Origin: Caballeronia sp. SBC1
GTDB lineage: Bacteria; Pseudomonadota; Gammaproteobacteria; Burkholderiales; Burkholderiaceae
Assembly (NCBI RefSeq): GCF_011493005.1
Contig: NZ_CP049156.1
Span: 1,240,001 to 1,304,000, forward strand
Length of the DNA stretch: 64,000 nt
Direction of reading: 5' to 3'
The notes beneath the pieces were generated by a model that saw only the letters and a list, made by a program, of their open reading frames with translations, ran no database searches and was not told the DNA's origin. Made by a program: the position numbers and the translations under genes. Of the stretch, positions 55,516 to 64,000 are shown one piece after another (positions within the stretch are counted from its first letter, which is position 1; each line of letters starts with the position of its first letter).

Positions 55516-56982
55516 TTACGCGCGTGCGGTTGCTTCCGGCATCCGGTCATCCATTTCGGCGGCTTGCCGCACGCCGCGCAGCACGGCATGCGCTTCCGAT
55601 CGCGAACCCACACACGGCGGCGAGCCCTTCAGTGGCTGCCTGGCCGTCTCATGGAGCGCGAGGACCGATACGATTCCGATCAGCGATGCCCCCATCAAGT
55701 AGTACGCGGGCATCATCAGATTTCCCGTCGATGAAACCAGCCATGCGGTGACTAGCGGCGTTGTGCCGCCGAACAACGAAACCGATACGTTGAAGCCGAT
55801 CGCGAGCGCGCCGTAGCGGATCTTGGTGGGGAAGAGCGCGGGTAACGCGGACGGCATGGCGCCGGTGAAACATGAAAGCAACACGCCGAGGATCAGCATG
55901 CCACCGAAAATTGGCAGCATGGTGCCCATGCGGATCAGGTTCAGCGCGGGTATCGACAACAGCAGCAACCCGACGCATCCGAACAGCATCACTGGCTTGC
56001 GCCCGACCTTGTCCGACAGATGACCCGCTCCCAGCGTCATTGGCATCATCAGCACCATGACGATCAGCACGATGAAGAGCCCGTGCGTTTCGTTGAATTT
56101 CAGCGTGGCGGACAAATAGCTCGGCAGGTAAGACAGCGCCATGTAATCGGTCACGTTGAAAATCAGCACGAGCCCGACACATTGCAGCATCGGCCTCCAC
56201 TGCTTGACCAACATATCGCGCAACTGCTCTTTGGGCGTGCTGTGCGCTTCGCTCTCGCGTTTATCCGCTTCACGCTGGAAGGCAGGCGTTTCTTCAAGCT
56301 TCAGCCGGATATACAAGCCGATCAGTCCCATTGGTCCTGCGATCAGGAACGGAATGCGCCATCCCCAGGAGAGCAGCGATTGCTCGGACATGGTCGCGGT
56401 CAGCACGGCAACACATCCCGCGCCCAACACATACCCGACGAGCGTACCGAACTCAAGAAAACTGCCCATGAAACCGCGTTTCTTGTCTGTCGCGAATTCT
56501 GCGATGAACGTCGCCGCGCCGCCATACTCACCGCCCGTCGAAAAGCCCTGGACCAGACGCGCGACCAGCAGCAGGATCGGCGCAAGAATGCCGATGCTTC
56601 CGTACGTGGGAATCAGGCCGATACAAAACGTGCCGATGGCCATCATGATCATGGTCATTGCGAGCACGCGCTTGCGGCCGATGCGATCCCCGAGGGGCCC
56701 GAACACCATGCCGCCAAGCGGGCGCACGAGAAATGCCGCGGCAAACGTCCCGAACGTGGCGATCAGTTGCGCCCCCGGATTGGCCGACGGAAAGAACACC
56801 TTGCCGAGCGTCACCGCTATATAGCTGTAGACGCCGAAATCGAACCATTCCATTGCATTGCCGATTGCCATCGCGCCGACTGCGCGCTTGAGCAGCGACT
56901 TATCGACAATGGTGATGTCGTCGAGCGACAGGTCTTTTTCGGGTTGGGGTTGTCGCCAGAGGCCGACGTTCGGTATTGCCAT
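55516..56982 (-). CDS. proP: MHS-family symporter, ProP-like
   Basis: A 488-residue twelve-helix MFS protein, near the 500 residues of ProP. The ATG at 56982 (MAIPNVGLWRQPQPEKDLSL) is preceded by GGAG. Family signs are MEWFDFGVYSYIAVTLGKVF, the GPLGDRIGRKRVL motif and STGGEYGGAATFIAEFATDK. ProP takes up proline, glycine betaine and ectoine in symport with protons; the substrate here is by similarity. The C-terminal coiled coil of enteric ProP is absent. Confidence 0.87.
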   Translation of the reverse strand: MAIPNVGLWRQPQPEKDLSLDDITIVDKSLLKRAVGAMAIGNAMEWFDFGVYSYIAVTLGKVFFPSANPGAQLIATFGTFAAAFLVRPLGGMVFGPLGDRIGRKRVLAMTMIMMAIGTFCIGLIPTYGSIGILAPILLLVARLVQGFSTGGEYGGAATFIAEFATDKKRGFMGSFLEFGTLVGYVLGAGCVAVLTATMSEQSLLSWGWRIPFLIAGPMGLIGLYIRLKLEETPAFQREADKRESEAHSTPKEQLRDMLVKQWRPMLQCVGLVLIFNVTDYMALSYLPSYLSATLKFNETHGLFIVLIVMVLMMPMTLGAGHLSDKVGRKPVMLFGCVGLLLLSIPALNLIRMGTMLPIFGGMLILGVLLSCFTGAMPSALPALFPTKIRYGALAIGFNVSVSLFGGTTPLVTAWLVSSTGNLMMPAYYLMGASLIGIVSVLALHETARQPLKGSPPCVGSRSEAHAVLRGVRQAAEMDDRMPEATARA

Positions 56983-57570
56983 GAAGAAAAGCTCCAGGTT
57001 GTTGCCGAGCCGCCCGTGGGACGGTTCGGCGTGCGCCAGGCGCACGTTGCCGGGAAAGTGCAGTTTCGCGACGAGGCGAGTTTCAGTGCGTGCACTGAAA
57101 GCGGTGGCCCGCCCGCCGAACGCAGGAGATGCGCTGACGGTGCGATGGACAATGCCGATGCCTCGCGGCGATGTCGCGAAATGGCACTTCGTGGGAAGCA
57201 CCGATACTGCGTGCACGGGTACTACGGGGATAGATGGCTGGACGCAGCTAAATTGGGCAACGGAGGCGCCGAGGGTGCAGCAGTCCGGTTGCGTGCTGTG
57301 TCGCGGATTGAGAAGGCTTGAGAACAACGTGTCCACGGGCAAATCCAGACCCGGGGAAGCCTCCACAACCACTCGCCGATATCTTGAATTAGCGCTTGAA
57401 TGAATGCTTCAGGCGCGTCATTGCGAAGAAATTGACTTTGAATTGCAGTTGGAAAGAGGGAAATGATAGCACGATGCAAGACGATACGCAAACCGGCTCT
57501 CAGAGAGGGGCGCTCGCGCACGTTTGCACAACCGTTTGCATGATCGTCTGCACCAGTCACGCAAAAAGAA
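56983..57570. other. Long non-coding region upstream of ProP-like gene
   Basis: 588 bp lacking a recognised gene, although one frame stays open through it on the minus strand. It includes the palindrome at 57081-57100 and should carry the ProP-like promoter. Confidence 0.5.
57081..57100. promoter_or_regulatory. Near-perfect 20-bp palindrome
   Basis: TTTCAGTGC-GT-GCACTGAAA, arms of 9 bp around a 2-bp centre. It lies 100 bp upstream of the ProP-like start and is a likely dimeric-regulator site, though the regulator is unknown. Confidence 0.55.
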
Positions 57571-57596
57571 AAAGCCGGCCTCGAAGGGCCGGCTTT
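57571..57596 (-). terminator. Terminator of yggX
   Basis: On the minus strand AAAGCCGGCC, six-base loop, GGCCGGCTTT followed by TTCTTTTT. It lies about 27 bases after the yggX stop. Confidence 0.88.
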
Positions 57597-57622
57597 TCAT
57601 TGCCAGAAAACAACTCGTCGGA

Positions 57623-57898
57623 TCAGCTTTGCGTCGGCGGCACGTAGCCTTGAGCGGTATCGGCGCCTTCACCGAAAAAGTACTTTTCCGTCTGCTTCAG
57701 CAGGTACTGGCGTGCGCGCGGATCAGCCATGTTCAGGCGGTTTTCGTTGATCAGCATGGTTTGCTGCTTGAGCCAGCCTTGCCAAGCCTCCTTCGAAATC
57801 GTTTCGTAGATCCGCTTGCCGAGTTCTCCCGGCAGGGGCGGAAAGTCGAGTCCTTCGGCTTCCTTGCCGAGTTTCGCGCATTGAATCGTTCGGGCCAT
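57623..57898 (-). CDS. yggX: Probable Fe(2+)-trafficking protein YggX
   Basis: A 91-residue protein of full family length. [20 protein letters not shown] carries the conserved cysteine at 7; [20 protein letters not shown] and [20 protein letters not shown] follow. The family protects iron-sulfur clusters from oxidation and appears to carry ferrous iron in the cytosol. The gene lies 100 bases after argA on the same strand, so they may share a transcript. Confidence 0.96.
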   Translation of the reverse strand: MARTIQCAKLGKEAEGLDFPPLPGELGKRIYETISKEAWQGWLKQQTMLINENRLNMADPRARQYLLKQTEKYFFGEGADTAQGYVPPTQS

Positions 57899-57998
57899 CT
57901 GTCATTCTCCTGTAGCGGGGTAGCTGGACGCTTCGCGTCGGGCGGCCGATCAGTCAGATCTGATCGCGCTCGCAGCCGGACGGACGCCTCGAAATAAG

Positions 57999-59369
57999 TT
58001 AAAGCTGCTTCATCAGCACAAGCGATTTACGTTGCCAGTTGTAAAGCCGGCGGCGATCTTCAGGCAGGTCATCAACGGTTACCTTGATGAATCCGCGTTT
58101 GAGAAACCAGTGCTCGGTACGCGTGGTCAGCACGAAGATATGCGTGAGTCCACGCGCCCGTGCGCGTTGCTCGACGCGTTTGAGCAAGCGTTCGCCGTCG
58201 CCAGAACCTTGCGCTTCGGGCGAAACAGTCAGGCAGGCCATTTCGCCTATGCGCTCTTGCGTGTACGGGTACAGCGCCACGCAGCCGAACAGCACGCCAT
58301 CGTGCTCGATCACCGAGAAATGGTCGATGTCACGTTCTATCTGGTGCCGGCCGCGCCGCACGAGCGTGCCGTCCATTTCCAGCGGTTCGATCAGCGTCAG
58401 AATCCCGCCGACGTCATCTGGCGTCGCTTCACGGAGGCTTTCGAGGTTCTCGTACGAGATCATCGTGCCGACACCATCGTGCAGGAACAATTCGAGCAGG
58501 ATGCTGCCGTCGAGCGCGTAAGGAATGATGTGCGCCCGCGCGACACCGCCGCGGCATGCACGAATGGTGTGCTTCAGGTAGAACGCGGCGTCGCCTTGCA
58601 GTTCGCCGCTTTCATGCAGCCTGTAGGCGTCGTCCAGCGACATTTCACGCACCAGCTCGCCGTTTTCATCGACGAGGCCGGGGGTTTCGGTCAGGAAAAT
58701 AATCTTGTCGGCGCGCAGTGCAATGGCTGCCGCCGACGCCACATCTTCCATCGACAAATTGAACGCTTCGCCCGTCGGCGAAAAACCGAGCGGCGAAAGC
58801 AGGACGAGTTTGCTGCTCGTAAGCGAATGGCGAATAGAATCGCCGTCGATCTTGCGGACCACGCCGGTGTGCTGGAAATCGACGCCGTCCAGGATGCCGA
58901 CCGGCCGCGCTGTCACAAAATTGCCCGATACCACGCTGATGTGCGCGTGCGCCATGGGCGTGTTCGGCAAGCCCTGGCTGATCGCCGCCTCGATGTCGAG
59001 GCGCACTTCGCCTGCCGCTTCCTTCGCGGATTCAAGCGCGCGGGCGTCGGTGATTCGCAAGCCGTGCGAAAACTCCGATTCCACGCCGTGCAGGTTCAGC
59101 TGTTCTTCCACCTGGGGTCGCGAACCGTGCACGAGCACGACGTGGATGCCCATGGCGTGCAGCAGCCCGACGTCCTGAACGAGTGCGTTCAGACGTCCTT
59201 CTTGGACCAGTTCGCCACCGAACGCGACCACGAAGGTCTTGTTTCGGAACGCGTGGATATAGGGCGCGACGGAACGCATCCATTCCACGAACTGGCCGTG
59301 GTCATCAGGCGCTTCAGGCTCGGTCGAAACCGGCGGAGGCGCGGCAGGGAGGTCGGTTTGAGAATTCAT
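57999..59369 (-). CDS. argA: N-acetylglutamate synthase
   Basis: A 456-residue enzyme for the first step of arginine synthesis. The amino-acid-kinase domain (about 35-290) has VVLVHGSRPQVEEQLNLHG and LLSPLGFSPTGEAFNLSMED, and the C-terminal GNAT domain contains LTVSPEAQGSGDGERLLKRV, the acetyl-CoA loop. Arginine feedback inhibition acts on the kinase-like domain. The ATG at 59369 gives MNSQTDLPAAPPPVSTEPEA; the frame reaches 59549 but overlaps hrpA. Only 22 bp separate the two divergent start codons. Confidence 0.95.
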   Translation of the reverse strand: MNSQTDLPAAPPPVSTEPEAPDDHGQFVEWMRSVAPYIHAFRNKTFVVAFGGELVQEGRLNALVQDVGLLHAMGIHVVLVHGSRPQVEEQLNLHGVESEFSHGLRITDARALESAKEAAGEVRLDIEAAISQGLPNTPMAHAHISVVSGNFVTARPVGILDGVDFQHTGVVRKIDGDSIRHSLTSSKLVLLSPLGFSPTGEAFNLSMEDVASAAAIALRADKIIFLTETPGLVDENGELVREMSLDDAYRLHESGELQGDAAFYLKHTIRACRGGVARAHIIPYALDGSILLELFLHDGVGTMISYENLESLREATPDDVGGILTLIEPLEMDGTLVRRGRHQIERDIDHFSVIEHDGVLFGCVALYPYTQERIGEMACLTVSPEAQGSGDGERLLKRVEQRARARGLTHIFVLTTRTEHWFLKRGFIKVTVDDLPEDRRRLYNWQRKSLVLMKQL

Positions 59370-59377
59370 GCCGGGAT

Positions 59378-59383
59378 TATAAT
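59378..59383 (+). promoter_or_regulatory. Candidate -10 box of hrpA
   Basis: TATAAT lies 9-14 bases before the hrpA ATG, which would start the transcript almost at the codon. No good -35 was found at 16-18 bp, so this is weak. If real, the mRNA would be leaderless or nearly so. Confidence 0.3.
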
Positions 59384-59391
59384 GCCGTGCT

Positions 59392-62300
59392 ATGCCGAAT
59401 GTTTCCAAACGTGCCGCCGATGCGGACAAGCTTGACCCCCAGGAGCAGTTGAAAAAGCTGCGTGAAGCGCTGCTGCGCGATGCAGCGGCGCGCGAAAGCG
59501 ATGGCGAAAATGACGCCGATGACGACGCGGGGAGTGCCGTCAACCGCAAGAAGGAAGCCGCTGCGCGGCGGTTTGCGGGGGCCTCGGCCGATGCGTCGAA
59601 AGCGCCGCACGGCGGGGCGGCCGCCAGCGCGCAAGCCGCTCAGCAGCTTGCCAAAAAAAATGTTCAGAAAAGGCCGGGAGTTTCGCCTTCTTCACCGTCT
59701 TCGTCATCTGCTCGGCGCGATCAACCGGGAGGTTCTTCGACCAGTCCCGCGTCTTCTCCGCAGCCCGCGCGAAGAAACGAGCGTGGTGGCAGTTTGGCCT
59801 CGTTGTCGTCGTTATCGACTTTGTTGTCCGACAAGGCGGACGCTGCGGGTTCGTCGGCTACTGCCGGAGAAAGGCATAGCGATGCCGCGGGCGCGAACGG
59901 TCGGAACGCGGGCAATCCATCGTCGGGCAAGCAAGCCACTGAAAGTCGAACGGCACGTCCTTCCTCAACACCTCACGTTCGCGGTCCTGCCGATGTTTTT
60001 GTACAACAACCGGCGGCGGCCGCGCGTCAGGCAGAGGCCAAGAGCATTCAACGTGGGCCGGAAGCCCGCATTGCCGGGTGGAGTGATTCACATCAGCCAT
60101 CGGGCGATGCTGGCGCGCGGGCCGAAAAGCGCGGACCGGTAGCGAAGGCCGGCCCTGCTCCAGAGGGGACGTCGAATATCCCTGCGATCAGTTCAAGCGC
60201 CGAACCTGCACGTCGTGAAGCCGTTGCGAGCGTCGAACGTATCGCGCATCCTGCCCGTCAACGCGAGCGACCGAGTGATGGCGATACTCGACCGGGCGAT
60301 GGCAAGCAGACTGCGAGCGTCGGGCGTAGCGGGGAACAGACGCAGGATAGAAAACCGTCGTCGACCAATTCCGCCGATCGGGCCGGACGCAATCCGCAGG
60401 ATGTGAACGCCCTACGAGACGCGGGAAGAACGCATCCTCGCGAAAGCGGCAACGCGGGACGACTGCGAGACGCATCCGTAAATCGGTCCGACGCAACCGT
60501 TTCACAGCAATCACCGATCGCAGCGCCGTCCGGAACTCCAGCCGGAAAACGTCCGGCGCGAAAACCTGAACGCCCTGCAACGAAGACAGAGCAGCGTCCC
60601 CCCCGTCGTTCCGACGAAGCGGGCAGCACTGGTTCCGTTTCCGGCGCTCAGGAGACCCGGCCGGCAGTCCGGCCGCAGAAGGGCGAACGCAATGAGGCCG
60701 ATACCGATAGGCAACAGCAATCGGCCGCTGACCCGGCGAACCGGCAGCGGCGTGAGTCCCCACGCCCGCGTCGCGTAGTCGAACCCAACCCCATTCCGCC
60801 TATCCGTTTCCCCGAAACGCTCCCGGTGTCTGCCCGACGCGACGAAATCGCTGCGGCGATCCAGGCGAATCAGGTGGTGATCGTCAGCGGCGAAACGGGC
60901 TCCGGCAAAACGACGCAGTTGCCGAAAATCTGTCTCGCGCTTGGTCGCGGCCTTGGCGCGGGCGGCACGGGGCTGATCGGCCATACTCAACCGCGCCGGA
61001 TCGCGGCATCGGCTACGGGTCGGCGGATTGCGGAAGAACTCGGGACGCCGTTCGGCGAAGTAGTCGGATACAAGGTCCGCTTCACAGACAACCTGTCGCC
61101 GGGTGCATCGGTGAAACTGATGACCGACGGCATTTTGCTCGCCGAGACGCAGACCGATCCGCTGCTCGCCGCGTACGACACGATCATCATCGACGAAGCG
61201 CATGAGCGCAGCCTGAACATCGATTTCCTGCTCGGATACCTGCGCGAAATCTTGCCGCGCCGGCCGGATTTGAAGGTGATCGTGACATCGGCGACTATCG
61301 ATGCCGACCGTTTCGCGCGCCATTTCGGCAGCGATGAAAAGCCGGCGCCAGTCATCGAAGTGAGTGGGCGGCTGTATCCCGTGGAAGTGCGGTATCGGCC
61401 GGTCGAGGAAGAGAGTCCGGCCATCAAGGCTGCTCAGGGCACAGCACAAGGCGCGCAGCAAAAAGATCGCCCGGATCGCCCACGAACCCAGCGCGAAAAC
61501 GACCGCGATTTGATGGAAGCGATCGTGGACGCCGTCGACGAACTCTGTCGCGAAGGCCCTGGCGACGTCCTCGTGTTCCTCCCCGGCGAGCGAGAAATTC
61601 GCGACGCCGCCGAGGCGCTGCGCAAGCACCATCCGCCGCACACCGAAATCCTGCCATTGTTCGCGCGCTTGTCCGCCGCCGAGCAGGAGCGTGTGTTCCG
61701 CACATCGAACGCGCGCCGGATCGTGCTGGCGACGAATGTCGCGGAAACGTCGCTGACGGTTCCGGGCATTCGTTATGTCGTCGATATCGGGCTTGCACGC
61801 GTAAAACGCTATTCTTATCGCAACAAAGTCGAGCAGTTGCAGATCGAGCCAATTTCGCAAAGCTCGGCGAATCAGCGTGCCGGCCGTTGCGGGCGCGTGG
61901 CGGACGGCGTGTGCATTCGTCTTTATGAAGAAGACGATTACAACCTGCGCGTGCGTTTCACCGATCCCGAGATTCTCCGGTCGTCACTGGCCGCGGTGAT
62001 TTTGCGGATGAAATCGCTGCACCTGACGGCGATCGAAACATTCCCGTTCCTCGAGCCGCCGCCGGGCCGGGCGATCGCTGACGGTTATCAATTGCTGAAC
62101 GAACTTGGCGCTGTCGATGACGACAACGCTCTCACGCCACTCGGGCGCGAACTGGCGCGTTTGCCGCTGGATCCGCGCGTCGGCCGGATGATTCTTGCCG
62201 CACGCGATCATCAGTCGTTGCGCGAGGTGTTGATCATTGCGAGCGCGTTGTCGGTTCAGGACCCGCGCGATCGGCCGATCGAGGCGCAGGAGCAGGCCGA

Positions 62301-64000
62301 TCTGGCGCACAAGAAATTCGCCGATGAACGCTCAGAGTTCCTGCAATGGACAAAAATCTGGACGTGGTTCGAGGACGCGATTGCGCACAAAAAATCGAAC
62401 AAGCAGCTCACCGATGCCTGCCGTGCGAACTTTTTGAATCACGTGCGGCTGCGTGAATGGCGCGACGTGCATTCGCAATTGCTGACAGTCGTCCGTGAAC
62501 ATGGCTGGCGCCTGAACGAGTCCGAAGCGACGTTCGAGCAGGTTCATCTCGCTTTGCTGACGGGTTTGCTTGGCAACGTGGGCCTGAAAGCCGACGACGA
62601 GCCGTATTACCTTGGCGCGCGCGGCATCAAGTTTTATCTGTGGCCGGGTTCGGCGCTGCTGAAGAAAGCCGGGCGTTGGGTCATAGCCGGCGAACTTGTG
62701 GAGACGAGCCGGTTGTATGCGCGGTGTATCGCGAAAATCGAACCCGAATGGCTTGAGCAGGTCGGCGCGCATTTGTTGCGCAAGTCGATCTCGGAGCCGC
62801 ATTGGGAAAAGAAGGCCGCGCAGGTGGCGGCCTTCGAACGCGCGACGCTGCACGGCCTGACGGTCTATGCGCGACGGCGCGTGAGTTTCGGCAAGCAGGA
62901 CCCGGAGCGCGCGCGTGAGTTGTTCATTCGCGGTGCGCTGGTCGATGGTGAATTCGAAACGAAACTGCCGTTTTTTGCGCACAACCGCAAGTTGCTCGCG
63001 GATATTGAACAGTTGGAGCACAAGTCGCGTCGCCAGGATGTGCTCGTCGATGACGAATTGATCTTTGGTTTCTACGATTCGCTCGTGCCGAAGGGCATCT
63101 ACTCCGGCGCGGCGTTCGAGCGCTGGTATCGGGATGAGGAAAAAAAGAACGGCGCGTCATCGCGCCTGCTTTTCCTCTCGCGCGACGACCTGATGCGCCA
63201 CGAAGCTGCTGGCATCACAACCGACCTGTTCCCGAAACGGATGACGATGGCCGGTATCGAAATGACGCTGACCTATCACTTCGAACCCGGTTCTCCACGC
63301 GACGGTGTGACGTTGACCGTGCCGCTGTTCGGCCTGAATCAAGTCGACGCCCGCCGTTCGGAATGGTTGGTTCGCGGCATGCTGAAGGAAAAAATACAGC
63401 TGTTGCTGAAGTCGCTGCCGCAGAAATTGCGACGCCACCTCGTGCCATTGCCCGAGTTTTCGGCGGGCGTCGTCGAGCGGCACAGCGGCAAGACTTTCGG
63501 CGCGGGTGGTTTGCTCGAAGCGTTGATCGCGGACATTCGTGAGCAAACGCAGGTCGCGATGAAGTCGTCGGACTTCAAGCTCGAAACGCTGCCAGCGCAT
63601 TTGTTCATGAACTTCAAGGTCATCGACGAACACGGCCGGCAACTCGCGATGGGCCGTAATCTCTCGCAATTGCGAACCGAGCTGGGCAGCCAGGCGCAGC
63701 AGCATTTCCAGAAGCTGGCGGCGGGGGCGACTTTAGACGGGAGTAATGATGCGACGGCGCCGATTACGCGAGCGGCTTCGGCGTCCGAGTCTTCCGGATC
63801 CAGTTCAAGCACCGCGCTCTACGAAAACCTCACCACGTGGGATTTCGGCAAATTGCCCGAGTTGCTGGAAATCCGGCGGAGGGGGCAGACGCTATTTGGC
63901 TATCCGGCGCTCGTCGATCGGGGGACGCATTGCGACGTCGAAGTGTTCGATTCGCCGGAAGAAGCTGCGCGGATTCATCGGGCGGGTTTGCGTCGATTGT
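59392..64000 (+). CDS. hrpA: ATP-dependent DEAH RNA helicase HrpA (3' end outside window)
   Basis: One uninterrupted frame from the ATG at 59392 to the right edge, 1536 residues so far. The helicase core starts near 470: Walker A GETGSGKT at about 500, DEAH at 601-604, TSATI, VAETSLTVPGIRYVVD and the QRAGRCGR motif, then the HA2 and OB-fold regions. Uncommon: residues 1-470 are a low-complexity, Ala/Ser/Arg/Pro-rich extension, whereas E. coli HrpA has about 90 residues before Walker A. HrpA helps rescue collided ribosomes and remodels RNA. The start has no clear Shine-Dalgarno sequence. Confidence 0.94.
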   Translation, partial: MPNVSKRAADADKLDPQEQLKKLREALLRDAAARESDGENDADDDAGSAVNRKKEAAARRFAGASADASKAPHGGAAASAQAAQQLAKKNVQKRPGVSPSSPSSSSARRDQPGGSSTSPASSPQPARRNERGGSLASLSSLSTLLSDKADAAGSSATAGERHSDAAGANGRNAGNPSSGKQATESRTARPSSTPHVRGPADVFVQQPAAAARQAEAKSIQRGPEARIAGWSDSHQPSGDAGARAEKRGPVAKAGPAPEGTSNIPAISSSAEPARREAVASVERIAHPARQRERPSDGDTRPGDGKQTASVGRSGEQTQDRKPSSTNSADRAGRNPQDVNALRDAGRTHPRESGNAGRLRDASVNRSDATVSQQSPIAAPSGTPAGKRPARKPERPATKTEQRPPRRSDEAGSTGSVSGAQETRPAVRPQKGERNEADTDRQQQSAADPANRQRRESPRPRRVVEPNPIPPIRFPETLPVSARRDEIAAAIQANQVVIVSGETGSGKTTQLPKICLALGRGLGAGGTGLIGHTQPRRIAASATGRRIAEELGTPFGEVVGYKVRFTDNLSPGASVKLMTDGILLAETQTDPLLAAYDTIIIDEAHERSLNIDFLLGYLREILPRRPDLKVIVTSATIDADRFARHFGSDEKPAPVIEVSGRLYPVEVRYRPVEEESPAIKAAQGTAQGAQQKDRPDRPRTQRENDRDLMEAIVDAVDELCREGPGDVLVFLPGEREIRDAAEALRKHHPPHTEILPLFARLSAAEQERVFRTSNARRIVLATNVAETSLTVPGIRYVVDIGLARVKRYSYRNKVEQLQIEPISQSSANQRAGRCGRVADGVCIRLYEEDDYNLRVRFTDPEILRSSLAAVILRMKSLHLTAIETFPFLEPPPGRAIADGYQLLNELGAVDDDNALTPLGRELARLPLDPRVGRMILAARDHQSLREVLIIASALSVQDPRDRPIEAQEQADLAHKKFADERSEFLQWTKIWTWFEDAIAHKKSNKQLTDACRANFLNHVRLREWRDVHSQLLTVVREHGWRLNESEATFEQVHLALLTGLLGNVGLKADDEPYYLGARGIKFYLWPGSALLKKAGRWVIAGELVETSRLYARCIAKIEPEWLEQVGAHLLRKSISEPHWEKKAAQVAAFERATLHGLTVYARRRVSFGKQDPERARELFIRGALVDGEFETKLPFFAHNRKLLADIEQLEHKSRRQDVLVDDELIFGFYDSLVPKGIYSGAAFERWYRDEEKKNGASSRLLFLSRDDLMRHEAAGITTDLFPKRMTMAGIEMTLTYHFEPGSPRDGVTLTVPLFGLNQVDARRSEWLVRGMLKEKIQLLLKSLPQKLRRHLVPLPEFSAGVVERHSGKTFGAGGLLEALIADIREQTQVAMKSSDFKLETLPAHLFMNFKVIDEHGRQLAMGRNLSQLRTELGSQAQQHFQKLAAGATLDGSNDATAPITRAASASESSGSSSSTALYENLTTWDFGKLPELLEIRRRGQTLFGYPALVDRGTHCDVEVFDSPEEAARIHRAGLRRL

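Noticed and set aside
56858..57403. 181-codon plus-strand frame upstream of the ProP-like gene
   Set aside because: Overlaps the symporter start on the other strand and shows no protein-like features.

Overview
The window is high-GC bacterial chromosome. Gene content and order point to a betaproteobacterium of the Burkholderiaceae, most like Paraburkholderia or Caballeronia: recC-recB-recD in one operon, an mdtABC-type efflux operon, the bacterioferritin/entericidin/DUF1328 group, and many Ala/Ser-rich protein extensions. The assignment is inferred from family resemblance, not from a database search. No insertion sequence, prophage, CRISPR array or rRNA was seen. Most of the window is ordinary core genome.

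Layout. 1-4.2 kb: yebC (cut by the left edge) and upp on the minus strand, then a plus-strand SDR oxidoreductase, mgsA (methylglyoxal synthase) and a quinone oxidoreductase. 4.7-8.2 kb: kdpD-kdpE without the kdpFABC pump beside it. 8.2-16.9 kb: an NAD(P)-binding protein and the minus-strand mdtA-mdtB-mdtC RND pump operon. 17-19.3 kb: an IclR regulator, a candidate small RNA, a sigma-28-like promoter and a small membrane protein. 19.6-24.4 kb: a lipoprotein, a large MscS-type channel, and a divergent cysteine dioxygenase/Lrp pair. 24.5-37 kb: a FUSC transporter, then recC-recB-recD-arfB with overlapping stop/start codons.

37.3-44.6 kb: lactate permease, small envelope proteins, thiC with a TPP riboswitch, and an EamA exporter. 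44.9-46.6 kb: a solitary Fic AMP-transferase-type gene preceded by four 24-bp direct repeats; this is the most accessory-looking locus. 46.8-51.4 kb: a stress/envelope signalling block with entericidin, a NarX-type histidine kinase, two DUF1328 membrane peptides, a ferritin-like protein, a LuxR-type response regulator and a lone receiver protein. An 18-bp dyad motif recurs three times in its promoter regions. 51.5-55.4 kb: an MFS exporter, a lipoprotein, a LexA-box-like site, tRNA-Leu(UAA), a 40-residue membrane peptide, a TMEM175-type channel and a YfcE-type phosphodiesterase. 55.5-64 kb: a ProP-like symporter, yggX, argA and the divergent hrpA helicase, whose 3' end is beyond the window.

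The best candidates for new biology are the Fic gene with its repeat array, the kinase/regulator block with its shared dyad, the isolated SOS box next to tRNA-Leu, and the sigma-28-like promoter that points into the antisense strand of a small membrane gene.
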